This document shows, piece after piece, positions 34,566-45,465 of a stretch of 64,000 bases of DNA (its first letter is position 1; each line of letters begins with the position of its first letter). The position numbers and the translations under genes were made by a program. The stretch is from Microbulbifer taiwanensis. Its GTDB lineage: Bacteria > Pseudomonadota > Gammaproteobacteria > Pseudomonadales > Cellvibrionaceae. The DNA lies in assembly GCF_014904815.1 (NCBI RefSeq), contig NZ_JACZFR010000009.1, positions 1 through 64,000 of the forward strand, in the 5' to 3' direction. The notes beneath the pieces are model-generated. The model did no database searches, had not been told where the DNA came from, and saw only the letters and a list, made by a program, of their open reading frames with translations.

Positions 34566-37229
34566 GTGAACCAGGATAAAAATGCCCCTCTGCGGGAGGA
34601 CGTGCGCCTGCTCGGTGAAGAGCTGGGTGCAGTACTGCGGGAACAGGCCGGTGAGCCACTGTTCGACACCGTTGAAACCATTCGCCAGGCGGCGGTGGAA
34701 AGCCGCAGCCAGGGGGAGATGCAGGTCGACCGACTGCGCGAACTGCTGGATCCCCTCGACGATGCAACCCTGCTGGAAGTCGCGCGCGCATTCAGCCAGT
34801 TCCTCAACCTGGCCAATATTGCCGAGCAGCGCCACCGCGAGCGGCTGCACCGACATCACCAGCGATTTCCCGGCGATCCCGATACCGACCGCGGCCTGCG
34901 CCAGGTGCTGGCGGAGCTGAACAATGCCGATATCGACCGGCAGAATATTCGCACGGTACTGGAGGGACTCTCCGTCGAGCTGGTGCTCACCGCCCACCCC
35001 ACAGAAGTCACCCGCCGCACACTGATCCGCAAATACGACCGGGTCGCCGACCTGCTCACTGCCCTGGACAGGCCGGACCTCACCCAGGAGGAGCTGGAAG
35101 ACCTGCGCCGTCACCTGCGCGAACAGATTCTCTCTGCCTGGAGCACCGACGAGATCCGGCGCGAGAGACCCTCGCCGGTGGACGAGGCCAAGTGGGGCTT
35201 TGCCACCATCGAACAGTCCCTGTGGCAGGCTGTTCCACAGGGCATGCGGGAAATAGAGGCGGAGCTGGAGCTGGCCGGGCTGCCGCCGATGCCGGTGGAC
35301 TGGGTGCCCATCCGCTTCGCCTCCTGGATGGGCGGGGATCGCGACGGCAACCCGAATGTCACCGCCGCGGTGACCCGCGAAGTGCTGCAGCTGGCCCGCT
35401 GGATGGCGGCGGACCTCTACCTGCGGGATGTGGAAAACCTGCTGGCCGACCTGTCGATGCACAGGGCCAGCGACGAACTGCTGGCGCGCACCGGCCCCAG
35501 CCACGAACCCTATCGCCTGGTATTGCGCAGTGTCCGCGATCGCCTGCGCACCACGCGCGCGCAGATGGAAGCGCGGGTCAACGGGCAACCGGAACCCGGG
35601 GGCGAGGGCTTCACCAGCGGCCGGCAACTGTTCGACGAGCTGAGCCTGATCGACCGCTCCCTGCGCGCCGTCGGCCTCGCCGCCATCGCCGACGGCCAGC
35701 TCAAGGACACGCTGCGCCGCCTCAACTGCTTCGGCATCACGCTGCTGCGCCTGGATATCCGCCAGGAATCCACCCGTCACACAGAGGCGCTGGACGCCAT
35801 CACCCGCTACCTGGGGCTGGGCGGCTACGCGGACTGGGACGAAGCGCAGAGGATCCGCTTCCTGCTCTCCGAGCTGGACAGCCGTCGGCCACTGGTTGAC
35901 GAGGCCTTCTACAGCAGCGACTTCTGCGAAGACGATGTAGCGCAGGTACTGGAAACCTGCCGGGTGATCGCCGAGCAGGGGCCGGAGGGACTGGGCGCCT
36001 ACGTCATCTCCATGGCCAGGACATCTTCCGATGTACTGGCGGTCATGCTGCTGCAGAAGATCGCCGGCGTGCGCCGGCCGATGCGCGTGGTACCGCTGTT
36101 CGAGACCCTCGACGACCTCGACAATGCCGCCGCCACCATGAGCGCGCTGCTCGATATCCCGCTGTACAAGCAGCGCGTGCTCGACGGCCAGGAAGTGATG
36201 ATCGGCTATTCCGATTCCGCCAAGGATGCGGGCTTCCTGGGCGCGGCCTGGGCCCAGTTTCGCACCCAGGAACAGCTCACCACCATTTTCAGGAACCACG
36301 GCATTCCGCTGACGCTGTTCCACGGCCGCGGCGGATCCATTTCCCGCGGCGGCTCGCCCACTCGCATGGCGCTGCTGTCGCAGCCCCCGGGGTCGGTGGC
36401 GGGCCGAATCCGCGTCACCGAGCAGGGCGAAATGATCCGCTTCAAGTACGGCCGCCCCAAGGTGGCGGCCTACAACCTGGAACAGTATGTGGCCGCCACC
36501 CTTGAGGCCACGCTGATGCCGCCGGCACAGCCGCGCGCAGAGTGGCGCGCACAGATGGATCGCCTGACCGAAGTGTCGGTGGGCAGTTACCGCCAGGTAG
36601 TGCGCGACGATCCGGCGCTGGTGGCCTACCTGCGCACCGTGACACCGGAGACCGAACTCAGCCGCCTGGCCCTGGGCAGCCGGCCGGCGCGGCGCAAGCC
36701 CGGCGGCGGCGTGGAGACGCTGCGCGCCATTCCCTGGGTCTTTGCCTGGACGCAGATTCGCCTGATGCTGCCGGCCTGGCTGGGAACCGGCGCGGCACTG
36801 GAGAGCGCACTGAAGCACGCCGATGAGACTGACACCCTGCGCGCGATGAACGAGAACTGGCCCTTCTTCCAGGGTGTCGTGGATATGCTGGAGATGGTGC
36901 TGGCCAAAACCGACACCCGTGTCGCCTCCTGGTATGAAGAGCGCCTCACCGGCGAGAGCGAACTGATCCGCCTCGGCGACACACTGCGCGAGCGCCTGGC
37001 CCACACGGTGAGCGCGCTGCAGCGGCTCACCGGTCGGGAGAGTCTGTTGGACAATAATCCGGTAATGCGCTGGTCCATCCGCGTGCGCGACCCCTACACG
37101 GATCCGCTGCACCTGCTGCAGGCGGAGCTGATGGCGCGCCTGCGCGAGCGGGAGACAGATCCGCTACTGGAGAGCGCCCTGATGGTCACCATCGCCGGCA
37201 TAGCCGCGGGGATGCGCAATACGGGGTGA
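34566..37229 (+). CDS. ppc: phosphoenolpyruvate carboxylase
   Basis: 887 residues (E. coli 883). Carboxylates PEP to oxaloacetate to refill the TCA cycle. Catalytic His144 in LTAHPTEVTRRTL, substrate motif SWMGGDRDGNPNVT, GYSDSAKDAGF, the mobile loop FHGRGGSISRGGSPTR, and the C-terminal GMRNTG that forms part of the inhibitor site. The start is GTG 34566 behind AGGGAGA. The frame extends to 34437, but that part is not conserved-looking. A hairpin separates it from the convergent DUF945 gene. Confidence 0.96.
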   Translation: MNQDKNAPLREDVRLLGEELGAVLREQAGEPLFDTVETIRQAAVESRSQGEMQVDRLRELLDPLDDATLLEVARAFSQFLNLANIAEQRHRERLHRHHQRFPGDPDTDRGLRQVLAELNNADIDRQNIRTVLEGLSVELVLTAHPTEVTRRTLIRKYDRVADLLTALDRPDLTQEELEDLRRHLREQILSAWSTDEIRRERPSPVDEAKWGFATIEQSLWQAVPQGMREIEAELELAGLPPMPVDWVPIRFASWMGGDRDGNPNVTAAVTREVLQLARWMAADLYLRDVENLLADLSMHRASDELLARTGPSHEPYRLVLRSVRDRLRTTRAQMEARVNGQPEPGGEGFTSGRQLFDELSLIDRSLRAVGLAAIADGQLKDTLRRLNCFGITLLRLDIRQESTRHTEALDAITRYLGLGGYADWDEAQRIRFLLSELDSRRPLVDEAFYSSDFCEDDVAQVLETCRVIAEQGPEGLGAYVISMARTSSDVLAVMLLQKIAGVRRPMRVVPLFETLDDLDNAAATMSALLDIPLYKQRVLDGQEVMIGYSDSAKDAGFLGAAWAQFRTQEQLTTIFRNHGIPLTLFHGRGGSISRGGSPTRMALLSQPPGSVAGRIRVTEQGEMIRFKYGRPKVAAYNLEQYVAATLEATLMPPAQPRAEWRAQMDRLTEVSVGSYRQVVRDDPALVAYLRTVTPETELSRLALGSRPARRKPGGGVETLRAIPWVFAWTQIRLMLPAWLGTGAALESALKHADETDTLRAMNENWPFFQGVVDMLEMVLAKTDTRVASWYEERLTGESELIRLGDTLRERLAHTVSALQRLTGRESLLDNNPVMRWSIRVRDPYTDPLHLLQAELMARLRERETDPLLESALMVTIAGIAAGMRNTG

Positions 37230-37246
37230 TGGGCGGAAGCCTGGAA

Positions 37247-37267
37247 GGGAGCGGTCCGGCCGCTCCC
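37247..37267. terminator. hairpin between convergent ppc and DUF945 genes
   Basis: GGGAGCGG (37247-37254) pairs perfectly with CCGCTCCC (37260-37267) over a 5-nt loop. No strong T-run follows. Confidence 0.6.
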
Positions 37268-37281
37268 GGATGGGACTTGCC

Positions 37282-38535
37282 TTAGAAATTACCGGTCAAC
37301 GCCAGCATAAACAGGTCCGGCGGCAACAGTTGGCCGTTGACCTGCAACTGGCCCCGGTCCACCTGCAGGTGCATCTGCAGCTCGCCGTTGTCCTCCAGCA
37401 GCAGTCCGTACTGGCGCAGCATCATCACCTGACCCACCAGCGGCGACTGTATCAGTGCCTGCTCCGCGGCGCTGAAAGTCATGGAACCGGTCAGCGGCAC
37501 CAGCCACTGATCCACGGCATTGTCGGCCCGCCGCCCCCTCGACCGCATGCCGCGCCAGTCGACATCCGCATCCACCAGAATCGGCCCGTTGCGGGATTGC
37601 ACCGCCAACTGCTGCTGCAGTTGCAGCGGTCGCTGCATGGTCTGCGGCCAGTCGCGCTCGGCGGCCGGCAGCAGGGCGCGCAGGTAGTGCCCCAGGTCGG
37701 CGGCGGCAATCTGCGGCAGGGTCATCTGCTGCTGCAGCGAAGTCACCGGCGTGGCCGATTGCACCTGCGGCAGCTGCAGGTCGCTGACCAGCTTCAACCT
37801 GCCCGCGGCCAGCTGCTCCAGGTTCAGCTTGAGGCTGACATCGCGCAGTTCCAGCGGGCCGGATTCGGCTTCGCCGCGCAACAGCGGCAGCTGCAGTGAG
37901 ATATCGCCCCCCCTGCCGGGAACAAACTGGAATTCGCCGCTGGCCGGCTCGGTAAACAGCTTCTCCTGCCCGCCCCGGGTCTGCTGCAGTGAGCCTATCT
38001 GCAGCGTGCCGGTCAACAGGGCACCGCTGTAGTCGGTCTCGATCAGTACCTCGCCACCGTCGAACACCAGTTCGCCGCTGCCATCGCTGCGCCTGAAGGG
38101 CTCCAGGCGCAGATGGTTGATCACCCGGTTGTCCGCCTTGACCAGGGACTCCAGTACCAGCGGGCTCTGCTCCAGGCGACCGTAGATCTTCTCCAGCTGG
38201 GCGCGCAGCTGCGGGGCCAGCTGCTCCAGCGACAGGCGCGTCTCGCTGTACACGAGACCGATGCGCGGGCCGCGGGCGGTCAGCAGCAGCGGGCCGTGGT
38301 GGATATCCGTATGCAGCTGGGTGCTGCCCTCGGGGCTCTCCAGCTCGGTGCTGGTCTCGGCGCCGAACCAGCCGCGCCGGTAGTCGGCAATACTGCCGCC
38401 CTGCAGCCGACCCAGCTGCTGCTTCCAGATTTCCTCGACCTTGGGACCGATAAATCCGGGCGCGGCCAGGGCGGTGGCCACGGCGAGGCCGAGCAGGGAG
38501 AAGAGGGACAGGCGCAGTAGTTTCATGGCAAACAT
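37282..38535 (-). CDS. DUF945 (YdgA-like) family protein
   Basis: 417 residues. An N-terminal membrane or signal segment (about 5-24) with a family-like start (LGLAVATALAAPGFIGPKVEE), followed by a long beta-rich periplasmic region. DUF945 proteins such as E. coli YdgA are inner-membrane-anchored periplasmic proteins of unknown function, sometimes implicated in motility or envelope traits. The start is ATG 38535 or 38526. The liuE stop lies upstream with an inverted repeat in between, so it probably has its own promoter. Confidence 0.82.
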   Translation of the reverse strand: MFAMKLLRLSLFSLLGLAVATALAAPGFIGPKVEEIWKQQLGRLQGGSIADYRRGWFGAETSTELESPEGSTQLHTDIHHGPLLLTARGPRIGLVYSETRLSLEQLAPQLRAQLEKIYGRLEQSPLVLESLVKADNRVINHLRLEPFRRSDGSGELVFDGGEVLIETDYSGALLTGTLQIGSLQQTRGGQEKLFTEPASGEFQFVPGRGGDISLQLPLLRGEAESGPLELRDVSLKLNLEQLAAGRLKLVSDLQLPQVQSATPVTSLQQQMTLPQIAAADLGHYLRALLPAAERDWPQTMQRPLQLQQQLAVQSRNGPILVDADVDWRGMRSRGRRADNAVDQWLVPLTGSMTFSAAEQALIQSPLVGQVMMLRQYGLLLEDNGELQMHLQVDRGQLQVNGQLLPPDLFMLALTGNF

Positions 38536-38580
38536 TCGATCGGGACAGGTTGCGCCGATGTTAGCAAATTCTCGTGTCTA

Positions 38581-38638
38581 CCGTAGGGTGCGCCGTGCGC
38601 ACCGCTCGGGCCAATGGTGCGCACGGCGCACTCTACCG
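38581..38638. repeat. inverted repeat (GTAGGGTGCGCC type) downstream of liuE
   Basis: 38581-38603 pairs with 38616-38638 at 21 of 23 positions over a 12-nt loop. It lies 8 bp beyond the liuE stop and probably ends or stabilises the liu transcript. Confidence 0.8.
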
Positions 38639-38645
38639 GCATGAA

Positions 38646-39542
38646 TCAGGCGGTCAGCGCCCTGGCCACGCGGGAATTACTCTCGCGCCCCAGTTCGGTG
38701 GAGATAAAGTTGCCGGCGTCCGCCAGCAGTTGCAGATCCACACCCGTGTCTATGCCCAGGCCATCCAGCATATAGAGCACATCCTCGCTGGCCACGTTGC
38801 CGGATGCGCCCTTCGCATAGGGACAGGCGCCGAGGCCGGCCACGGCGGGATCCACCACAGCCACACCCCTCTGCCGCGCCGCGTAGGTGTTGGTCAGCGC
38901 CTGGCCGTAGGTATCGTGGAAGTGCACCGCCAGCTTTTCCAGCGGCACCTTGGCGCTGACCTGTTCGATCATGCGCTTGGCCGCTTCCGGTGTACCCACG
39001 CCGATGGTGTCGCCGAGGGAGATCTCGTAGCAGCCCATCTCCAGCAGCGCGCCACTCACTTCGGCGACCTTGAGTGGATCTATCTCGCCCTCGTAGGGAC
39101 AGCCGAGCACACAGGAGACATAGCCGCGCACCGGAATGCCGTCGCGCTGCGCCTGCTCCAGCAGAGGACGGAAGCGCTCCAGGCTCTCGGCGATGGTGCA
39201 GTTGATGTTTTTCTGGGTGAAGGCCTCTGACGCTGCGCCGAACACGGCCACCTCGTCCGCCTTCGCCGCCAGCGCGCGCTCGTAGCCTTTCATATTTGGC
39301 GTCAGCGCGCTGTAGACGGTGCCGGTTTTTCTCCGGATGCCCGCCAGTACCTCCTCGCTCGCCGCCATCTGCGGCACCCATTTCGGGCTGACAAAGCTGC
39401 CCGCCTCGATCACCGGCAGGCCGCTGCCACTGAGCCGGTCTATCAGCGCTATGCGGGTGTCGACGGAGATGGGTTGCTTCTCGTTCTGCAGGCCATCGCG
39501 GGGGCCCACCTCGACCATTTTTACCTGTTTCGGAAGGCTCAC
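38646..39542 (-). CDS. liuE: hydroxymethylglutaryl-CoA lyase
   Basis: 298 residues. Splits HMG-CoA into acetyl-CoA and acetoacetate, the last step of leucine breakdown. TIM-barrel with the N-terminal [12 protein letters not shown], substrate region [14 protein letters not shown], the metal His motif [10 protein letters not shown], and the active-site Cys loop [14 protein letters not shown]. It starts 1 bp after the liuD stop and is last in liuRABCDE. Confidence 0.95.
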   Translation of the reverse strand: MSLPKQVKMVEVGPRDGLQNEKQPISVDTRIALIDRLSGSGLPVIEAGSFVSPKWVPQMAASEEVLAGIRRKTGTVYSALTPNMKGYERALAAKADEVAVFGAASEAFTQKNINCTIAESLERFRPLLEQAQRDGIPVRGYVSCVLGCPYEGEIDPLKVAEVSGALLEMGCYEISLGDTIGVGTPEAAKRMIEQVSAKVPLEKLAVHFHDTYGQALTNTYAARQRGVAVVDPAVAGLGACPYAKGASGNVASEDVLYMLDGLGIDTGVDLQLLADAGNFISTELGRESNSRVARALTA

Positions 39543-39543
39543 C

Positions 39544-41538
39544 TTACTCCTCCTCGAAGTCGATCAGCAGGCTGCCGCCGTCCACCAGCTCGCCCTCGGC
39601 GCAGAAAAACTGCTGTACCGTGCCGGCAGCTGGGGCGCGCAGTGTGTGCTCCATTTTCATCGCCTCCATCACCAGCAGCGGCTGGTCCTTCTCGACCTGC
39701 GCGCCCGGTTCCACCAGCAGTGCGATGATGGTGCCGTTCATCGGCGCCTCAAGGCCGTGGGCGCTATCGTCGCTCTCACCGATATCCGGTGGCAGCAGCT
39801 TGAATTCCACCTGGGTGCCGTCGATAAAGATGACACCGCCGTCCCCGGTGTCGACGCAGGAGAAATTCAGCCGGCGGCCGTCCACCAGCGCCAGTCCCCC
39901 CCCTTCCAGCACGCGAATCTCGCCGCTCTTGATGTCGCCGTCGAGGGCATCGCACTGCCACTGCACCGAATCGCCGGTGGCGATAAAGCTGATCTCTGCG
40001 TGCTGACCGCGATAGTCGACATTGTGCGCGCGCCTGGCGGCGAGACCGGAGCGCCAGTTGTCGCCGCTGTGCCAGGGGGAGTGCGGATCCGACGCGGGTG
40101 CGGATTCACGCATATCCTGCCTCTCGCGCCGATTCAGGTATCCGGCGATGGCGGCGCATTTCAGCGGCGTCAGCTGCTGTTCCCGCTGCAGGATTTCCGC
40201 CTCGTAGTCCTCGATAAAATGTGTGGTGACACGGCCGCTGGCGAAGGCACCGTGGTTGATGACCCGGCGCAGGAATTCGATATTGTGGCGCACGCCGGCG
40301 ATCTGGTACTGCTGTAGCGCGCGATCCAATTTCGCCAGCGCCTCCTTGCGAGTGCGGCCGTGGCAGATCAGCTTGGCGATCATCGGGTCATAGTGCACGC
40401 TGATCTCGTCGCCACTCTGCACACCGGTATCCACCCGCACGCTCTCGCTCGCTTTCGGCGGCCGGTGGCGAACCAGGGTTCCGGTGGCCGGCAGGAAGTC
40501 GTTGTCCGGATCCTCGGCGTAGATACGCACCTCGAAGGCGTGGCCGAGTATATGCAGGTCGTCCTGCTGCAGCGGCAGCGGATCGCCGGCGGCGACCGCC
40601 AGCTGCCAGGCCACCAGGTCCTGGCCGGTAATCATCTCGGTGACCGGATGCTCCACCTGCAGGCGGGTATTCATTTCCATGAAATAGAAGGCACCGCTGG
40701 CATCCAGCAGGAACTCCACCGTGCCGGCGCCGACATAGCCGATGGCGTGGGCCGCGCGCAGGGCCGCCTCGCCCATGCGCGCGCGCAGCTCCTCGGACAG
40801 GCCCGGCGCCGGCGCCTCCTCGACCACCTTCTGGTGGCGGCGCTGTACCGAACAGTCGCGCTCGAACAGGTAGACACCGTTGCCCTTCTGGTCGCAGAAC
40901 ACCTGGATCTCCACGTGGCGAGGACTGAGCACATAGCGCTCCAGCAGCATCAGGTCGTCGCCGAAGGCGTTCATCGCCTCGCGCTTGGCAGCTTCCAGGG
41001 CGCTGTGGAATTCATCCGCGCTGTCCACGCGGCGCATACCCTTGCCGCCACCGCCGGCGGCGGCCTTCAGCAGCACCGGATAGCCGATGCGGTTGGCGTG
41101 CCCCTCGAGGATGTCGGCATTCTGGTTGGTACCGTGATAGCCGGGCACCAGCGGTACCTTGGCCTCTTCCATGATGCGCTTGGCGGCGGACTTTGAGCCC
41201 ATGGCATCGATGGCGCCGGCGGGCGGGCCGACAAAGATAATACCGGCGCTGTCGCAGGCGCGACAAAACTGCGCGTTCTCCGACAGGAAGCCGTAGCCGG
41301 GGTGTATCGCATCGGCACCGGTGTGCCTGGCCGCATCGAGGACTTTATCGATATCGAGATAGGAATCCTTCGCCGGCGCCGGCCCCAGGCGTACCGCCTC
41401 GTCGGCCAGCTGCACGTGCAGCGCGTCGGCATCCGCGTCGGAGTAGACGGCCACAGTGGCCACGCCGAGGCGGCGGGCTGTGTCGATGATGCGGCAGGCA
41501 ATTTCGCCGCGGTTGGCAATTAACAGTTTGCGAATCAT
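39544..41538 (-). CDS. liuD: 3-methylcrotonyl-CoA carboxylase, biotinylated alpha subunit
   Basis: 664 residues. Biotin carboxylase half with [14 protein letters not shown], the ATP grasp [10 protein letters not shown] and [13 protein letters not shown], a middle BT domain, and a C-terminal biotinyl domain with [12 protein letters not shown] (Lys is the biotin site). Together with LiuB it carboxylates 3-methylcrotonyl-CoA. The alternatives, geranyl-CoA or propionyl-CoA carboxylase, are less likely given the liu context. Confidence 0.95.
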   Translation of the reverse strand: MIRKLLIANRGEIACRIIDTARRLGVATVAVYSDADADALHVQLADEAVRLGPAPAKDSYLDIDKVLDAARHTGADAIHPGYGFLSENAQFCRACDSAGIIFVGPPAGAIDAMGSKSAAKRIMEEAKVPLVPGYHGTNQNADILEGHANRIGYPVLLKAAAGGGGKGMRRVDSADEFHSALEAAKREAMNAFGDDLMLLERYVLSPRHVEIQVFCDQKGNGVYLFERDCSVQRRHQKVVEEAPAPGLSEELRARMGEAALRAAHAIGYVGAGTVEFLLDASGAFYFMEMNTRLQVEHPVTEMITGQDLVAWQLAVAAGDPLPLQQDDLHILGHAFEVRIYAEDPDNDFLPATGTLVRHRPPKASESVRVDTGVQSGDEISVHYDPMIAKLICHGRTRKEALAKLDRALQQYQIAGVRHNIEFLRRVINHGAFASGRVTTHFIEDYEAEILQREQQLTPLKCAAIAGYLNRRERQDMRESAPASDPHSPWHSGDNWRSGLAARRAHNVDYRGQHAEISFIATGDSVQWQCDALDGDIKSGEIRVLEGGGLALVDGRRLNFSCVDTGDGGVIFIDGTQVEFKLLPPDIGESDDSAHGLEAPMNGTIIALLVEPGAQVEKDQPLLVMEAMKMEHTLRAPAAGTVQQFFCAEGELVDGGSLLIDFEEE

Positions 41539-41553
41539 AGAGAATCCGGAAAA

Positions 41554-42351
41554 TTATTTGTCGCTGCTATTCATCCAGTTGGGCGCACGCTTCTCGAGGA
41601 ATGCGCCCAGGCCCTCCTGCCCCTCCGGGGATACGCGCACCGCGGCGATCAGCGCGCTGGTCTGGCCCTGCAACTCCTCGTTGACCACGCGGTTGGACAT
41701 GGACATGGCCAGCTGCTTGGCCATGGACACGGCGCGTGGGCCATTGTCGGTAATCGCGTTCACCAGTTTCTGCACTTGCAGATCCAGCTCTCCCTCGGCG
41801 CAGACTTCCGACACCAGGCCTATCTGCTGCGCGCGCTCGGCGGAAAAGCGTTCGGCGGTGACGAAGTAGCGCCGCGCCTGGCGGGTACCCACGGCATTGA
41901 TTACGTAGGGGCTGATAGTGGCCGGCAACAGGCCTATTTTCACTTCGGACAGACAGAAACTGGCGCGTTCACTGGCCACCGCCATGTCGCAGCAGCTGAC
42001 CAGGCCGACGGCGCCACCAAAGGCGGCGCCCTGCACCCGCGCAATGGTCGGCGCGGGGAAGGTGTCCAGCTTGTACAACATGGCCGCCAATGCGGCAGCG
42101 TCGCGGCGGTTCTCCTCTTCGGAGTAGTTCGCCATGCGCTTCATCCAGTTCAGGTCGGCGCCGGCGGAAAAGCTCTTGCCGTTGGAAGCCAGCACCAGTG
42201 CGCGTATCGAAGTGTCCCGCGCCAGGCGGTCGAAGGTCTCACCCAGTTCACGGATTAGTTCGTCGTCGAAGGCGTTGTGAATTTCCGGCCGGTTCAGGGT
42301 GACCGTGGCCACGCCTTCGCTGTCGATTTCGGTTAGCAGCTTGTCGCTCAT
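41554..42351 (-). CDS. liuC: 3-methylglutaconyl-CoA hydratase (enoyl-CoA hydratase family)
   Basis: 265 residues. Crotonase fold with SFSAGADLNWMKRM (oxyanion hole region), VQGAAFGGAVGLVSCCD and SEVKIGLLPATISPYV, where the family catalytic Glu lies. Hydrates 3-methylglutaconyl-CoA to HMG-CoA. The specific role is from its place between liuB and liuD. The gap to liuB is 144 bp and holds an inverted-repeat element. Confidence 0.93.
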   Translation of the reverse strand: MSDKLLTEIDSEGVATVTLNRPEIHNAFDDELIRELGETFDRLARDTSIRALVLASNGKSFSAGADLNWMKRMANYSEEENRRDAAALAAMLYKLDTFPAPTIARVQGAAFGGAVGLVSCCDMAVASERASFCLSEVKIGLLPATISPYVINAVGTRQARRYFVTAERFSAERAQQIGLVSEVCAEGELDLQVQKLVNAITDNGPRAVSMAKQLAMSMSNRVVNEELQGQTSALIAAVRVSPEGQEGLGAFLEKRAPNWMNSSDK

Positions 42352-42390
42352 TGTGAATTCCTTGTTTCCTGCGCGCCTGTTCGTTTACTT

Positions 42391-42480
42391 GTAGGAGCGG
42401 TCCGGCCGGGAGCGGCTCATGGCCGCGATCAATCTATCAGAGCTCTCTGGAATCCGATCGCGGCCACGGGCCGCTCCTAC
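42391..42480. repeat. TAGGAGCGG-family inverted repeat inside the liu operon (liuB-liuC gap)
   Basis: GTAGGAGCGG (42391-42400) and CCGCTCCTAC (42471-42480) are the ends. Internal arms GGCCGCGATC and GATCGCGGCC also pair. Ends match the bioB-leader element. Confidence 0.85.
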
Positions 42481-42495
42481 GGCGTACTGCCCGAG

Positions 42496-44103
42496 TTACA
42501 TGCGGAAGACGCCGAACTTCGTTTCCTCCGGCTCCTTGTGGCTGGCCGCAGCCAGGCACAGTCCCAGCACGCGGCGGGTATCCGCCGGATCAATCACACC
42601 GTCGTCCCACAGGCGCGCGGAGGCATAGTAGGGGTGGCCCTGGTGCTCGTAGTCATCGACGATCGGCTGGCGGAAATCCTGCTCCTCGTCCTCGCTCCAG
42701 GATTCACCGCGGGCCTCCATCTGGTCGCGTTTCACCTGCGCCAGCACGCCGGCGGCCTGTTCGCCGCCCATGACCGAGATGCGCGCATTGGGCCACATGA
42801 ACAGGAAATTCGGATCGTAGGCGCGGCCGCACATGCCGTAGTTGCCGGCACCGAAGGAACCGCCGATCAGGATTGTGATCTTCGGCACCTTTGCCGTCGC
42901 CACCGCGGTCACCATCTTGGCGCCGTGCTTGGCAATGCCGCCGGCCTCGTACTGCTTGCCCACCATAAAGCCGGTGATGTTCTGCAGGAATACCAGCGGA
43001 ATATTGCGCTGGGCGCACAGCTCGATAAAGTGCGCGCCCTTCTGCGCGCTCTCGGCAAACAGAATACCGTTGTTGGCGACTATGCCCACCGGGTAGCCGC
43101 AAATGCGCGCAAAGCCGGTCACCAGGGTGGTGCCGTAGAGGGCCTTGAATTCATCGAATTCGGAGCCGTCGACGGTGCGGGCGATAATTTCGCGCACATC
43201 GTATGGCTGGCGAGCATCGCTCGGCACCACGCCGTATATTTCCTCCGGCGGATAAATCGGCTCGATCGGTTTGTGGATATCCAGGCCCAGATGCTTGATG
43301 CGATTCAGACGGCTCACCGAGCGACGCGCCAGCTGCAGTGCGTGCACGTCGTTATTGGCGTAATGGTCGGACACACCGGAAGTGCGGCAGTGCACCTCGG
43401 CTCCGCCCAGCTCCTCCGCAGACACCTCTTCACCGGTGGCGGCCTTCACCAGCGGCGGGCCGGCGAGGAAAATCGTCGCCTGCTCCTTCACCATGATGGA
43501 TTCGTCGGCCATGGCCGGCACATAGGCGCCGCCGGCGGTGCAGCTGCCCATCACCACGGCGATCTGCGGGATGTTTTTTGCCGACAGGTTGGCCTGGTTG
43601 AAGAAGATGCGACCGAAATGCTCGCGGTCCGGGAATACATCGTCCTGGCGCGGCAGGTTGGCGCCGCCGGAATCCACCAGGTAGATACACGGCAGGTTGT
43701 TCTGCTCGGCAATGGTCTGCGCGCGCAGGTGTTTTTTTACCGTCAGCGGGTAGTAGGTACCACCTTTCACCGTTGCATCGTTGGCGACGATGACGCAGGG
43801 CTGGCCGGACACTGTGCCGATACCGGTAATGATACCCGCGGCCGGGACCTCCTCACCGTAGACGTCGTGGGCGGCCAGCTGGGAAAATTCCAGGAAGGGG
43901 CTGCCCGGATCCAGCAGTGCGTCTATGCGATCCCGCGGCAACAGCTTGCCGCGCGACTGGTGTTTTTCCCGCGCGCGCTCGCTGCCACCCAGGGCGATCT
44001 TCTCGACTTTCCCACGCAGGTCCGCGACCAGTTTCTGCATCTGCTCGCGGTTATCCGCGAAGGCGGCGTCGCGGGTGTTAATTTTGCTCTGTAGCTGGTT
44101 CAT
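42496..44103 (-). CDS. liuB: 3-methylcrotonyl-CoA carboxylase, carboxyltransferase beta subunit
   Basis: 535 residues. Carboxyltransferase fold with two crotonase-like halves: [34 protein letters not shown] and a C-terminal [18 protein letters not shown]. Accepts carboxyl groups from biotin on LiuD. The gaps on both sides hold TAGGAGCGG-type repeats. Confidence 0.95.
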   Translation of the reverse strand: MNQLQSKINTRDAAFADNREQMQKLVADLRGKVEKIALGGSERAREKHQSRGKLLPRDRIDALLDPGSPFLEFSQLAAHDVYGEEVPAAGIITGIGTVSGQPCVIVANDATVKGGTYYPLTVKKHLRAQTIAEQNNLPCIYLVDSGGANLPRQDDVFPDREHFGRIFFNQANLSAKNIPQIAVVMGSCTAGGAYVPAMADESIMVKEQATIFLAGPPLVKAATGEEVSAEELGGAEVHCRTSGVSDHYANNDVHALQLARRSVSRLNRIKHLGLDIHKPIEPIYPPEEIYGVVPSDARQPYDVREIIARTVDGSEFDEFKALYGTTLVTGFARICGYPVGIVANNGILFAESAQKGAHFIELCAQRNIPLVFLQNITGFMVGKQYEAGGIAKHGAKMVTAVATAKVPKITILIGGSFGAGNYGMCGRAYDPNFLFMWPNARISVMGGEQAAGVLAQVKRDQMEARGESWSEDEEQDFRQPIVDDYEHQGHPYYASARLWDDGVIDPADTRRVLGLCLAAASHKEPEETKFGVFRM

Positions 44104-44138
44104 AAACTCTGATTCGCTTTTTCAGAGAAGAGATTCTT

Positions 44139-44242
44139 TGTAGGAGCGGCGAGGCGGCCGTCCGCCCATGGCCGCGAGCCATGTCCGAGCGGCAGTAAGC
44201 GGCTGTTTGATAGAGCGATCGCGGCCATGGGCCGCTCCTACA
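44139..44242. repeat. TAGGAGCGG-family inverted repeat inside the liu operon (liuA-liuB gap)
   Basis: TGTAGGAGCGGC (44139-44150) and GCCGCTCCTACA (44231-44242) are exact inverted ends, with internal arms including CCATGGCCGCGA. It fills most of the 166-bp gap between liuA and liuB. Confidence 0.85.
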
Positions 44243-44269
44243 GTACACATTTAATCCGAGCCTCGAAAA

Positions 44270-45439
44270 TTACCGAGTCTCATTGAACAGCTCGCGGCCG
44301 ATCAGCATACGGCGGATTTCCGAGGTGCCGGCGCCGATTTCGTACAGCTTGGCATCGCGCAGCAGGCGGCCGGTGGCGTACTCGTTGATATAGCCATTGC
44401 CGCCCAGGGTCTGGATGGCCTGCAGGGCCATCTGCGTGGCGCGCTCGGCGGTGAACAGTATCACCGCGGCGGAGTCCTTGCGCGAGTCCTCGCCGCGGTC
44501 GCAGGCTTTTGCCACCGCATAGAGATAGGCGCGGCTGGCATTCAGGTCCGCGTACATATCCGCGATCTTACCCTGCATCAGCTGGAATTCGCCGATCGCC
44601 TTGCCGAACTGTTTGCGCTCGTGCACATAGGGCACCACCACATCCAGGCAGGCTTGCATGATACCCACGGGACCGCCGGATAGAATGGTGCGCTCGTAGT
44701 CGAGGCCGCTCATCAACACGCGCACGCCGCCGTTCAGCTCACCGAGGATATTCTCTTCCGGCACCTCGCAATCCTCGAACACCAGTTCGCAGGTGTTGGA
44801 ACCGCGCATACCCAGCTTGTCGAGCTTCTGCGCCTGGCTGAAACCGGGGAAATCCCGCTCGACGATAAAGGCGGTGATGCCACCGGAGCTGACACCCGGC
44901 TCGGTGCGCGCGTAGATCACATAGGTGTTGGCGTCGGGGCCATTGGTGATCCACATCTTGTTGCCGTTGAGGATAAAGCGGTCGCCCTTCTTCTCCGCGC
45001 GCAGCTGCAGGCTGACCACGTCGGAGCCGGAATTGGGCTCGCTCATTGCCAGCGCGCCCACGTGCTCACCGGAGCACAGTTTGGGCAGGTATTTCTCTTT
45101 TTGCGCCTGGGTGCCGTTCTTGCGAATCTGGTTGACACACAGATTGGAGTGGGCACCGTAGGACAGGCCGACGGACGCGGATGCGCGGGAAATTTCCTCC
45201 ATCGCTACCGCGTGAGCCAGGTAGCCCATGTTGGAACCGCCGTACTCCTCCTCGACGGTCATGCCCAGCAGGCCCAGCTCGCCGAATTTTTTCCACATAT
45301 CCGCCGGGAACAGATTGTCCTCGTCGATCTGCGCCGCGCGCGGCGCCAGTTCTGCCTGGCTGAATTTGTAGACCATATCGCGCAGCATATCGATCTCTTC
45401 GCCGAGATCGAAATTCAGGGTCGGGTAGGAGGTGTTCAT
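44270..45439 (-). CDS. liuA: isovaleryl-CoA dehydrogenase
   Basis: 389 residues. FAD acyl-CoA dehydrogenase with [44 protein letters not shown] (catalytic Glu in DYER, at the isovaleryl-CoA dehydrogenase position) and [32 protein letters not shown] (cited here as [12 protein letters not shown] and [10 protein letters not shown]). Oxidises isovaleryl-CoA to 3-methylcrotonyl-CoA. First enzyme gene after liuR. Confidence 0.95.
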   Translation of the reverse strand: MNTSYPTLNFDLGEEIDMLRDMVYKFSQAELAPRAAQIDEDNLFPADMWKKFGELGLLGMTVEEEYGGSNMGYLAHAVAMEEISRASASVGLSYGAHSNLCVNQIRKNGTQAQKEKYLPKLCSGEHVGALAMSEPNSGSDVVSLQLRAEKKGDRFILNGNKMWITNGPDANTYVIYARTEPGVSSGGITAFIVERDFPGFSQAQKLDKLGMRGSNTCELVFEDCEVPEENILGELNGGVRVLMSGLDYERTILSGGPVGIMQACLDVVVPYVHERKQFGKAIGEFQLMQGKIADMYADLNASRAYLYAVAKACDRGEDSRKDSAAVILFTAERATQMALQAIQTLGGNGYINEYATGRLLRDAKLYEIGAGTSEIRRMLIGRELFNETR

Positions 45440-45465
45440 AGCGACTCCGTAAGTGAGTTATCTCG

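Noticed and set aside
34386..37112. 908-codon open frame on the minus strand opposite ppc
   Set aside because: It is a codon-bias shadow of a clear ppc gene on the plus strand. It is rich in His/Gln/Arg/Gly and has no recognisable domain or ribosome-binding site.
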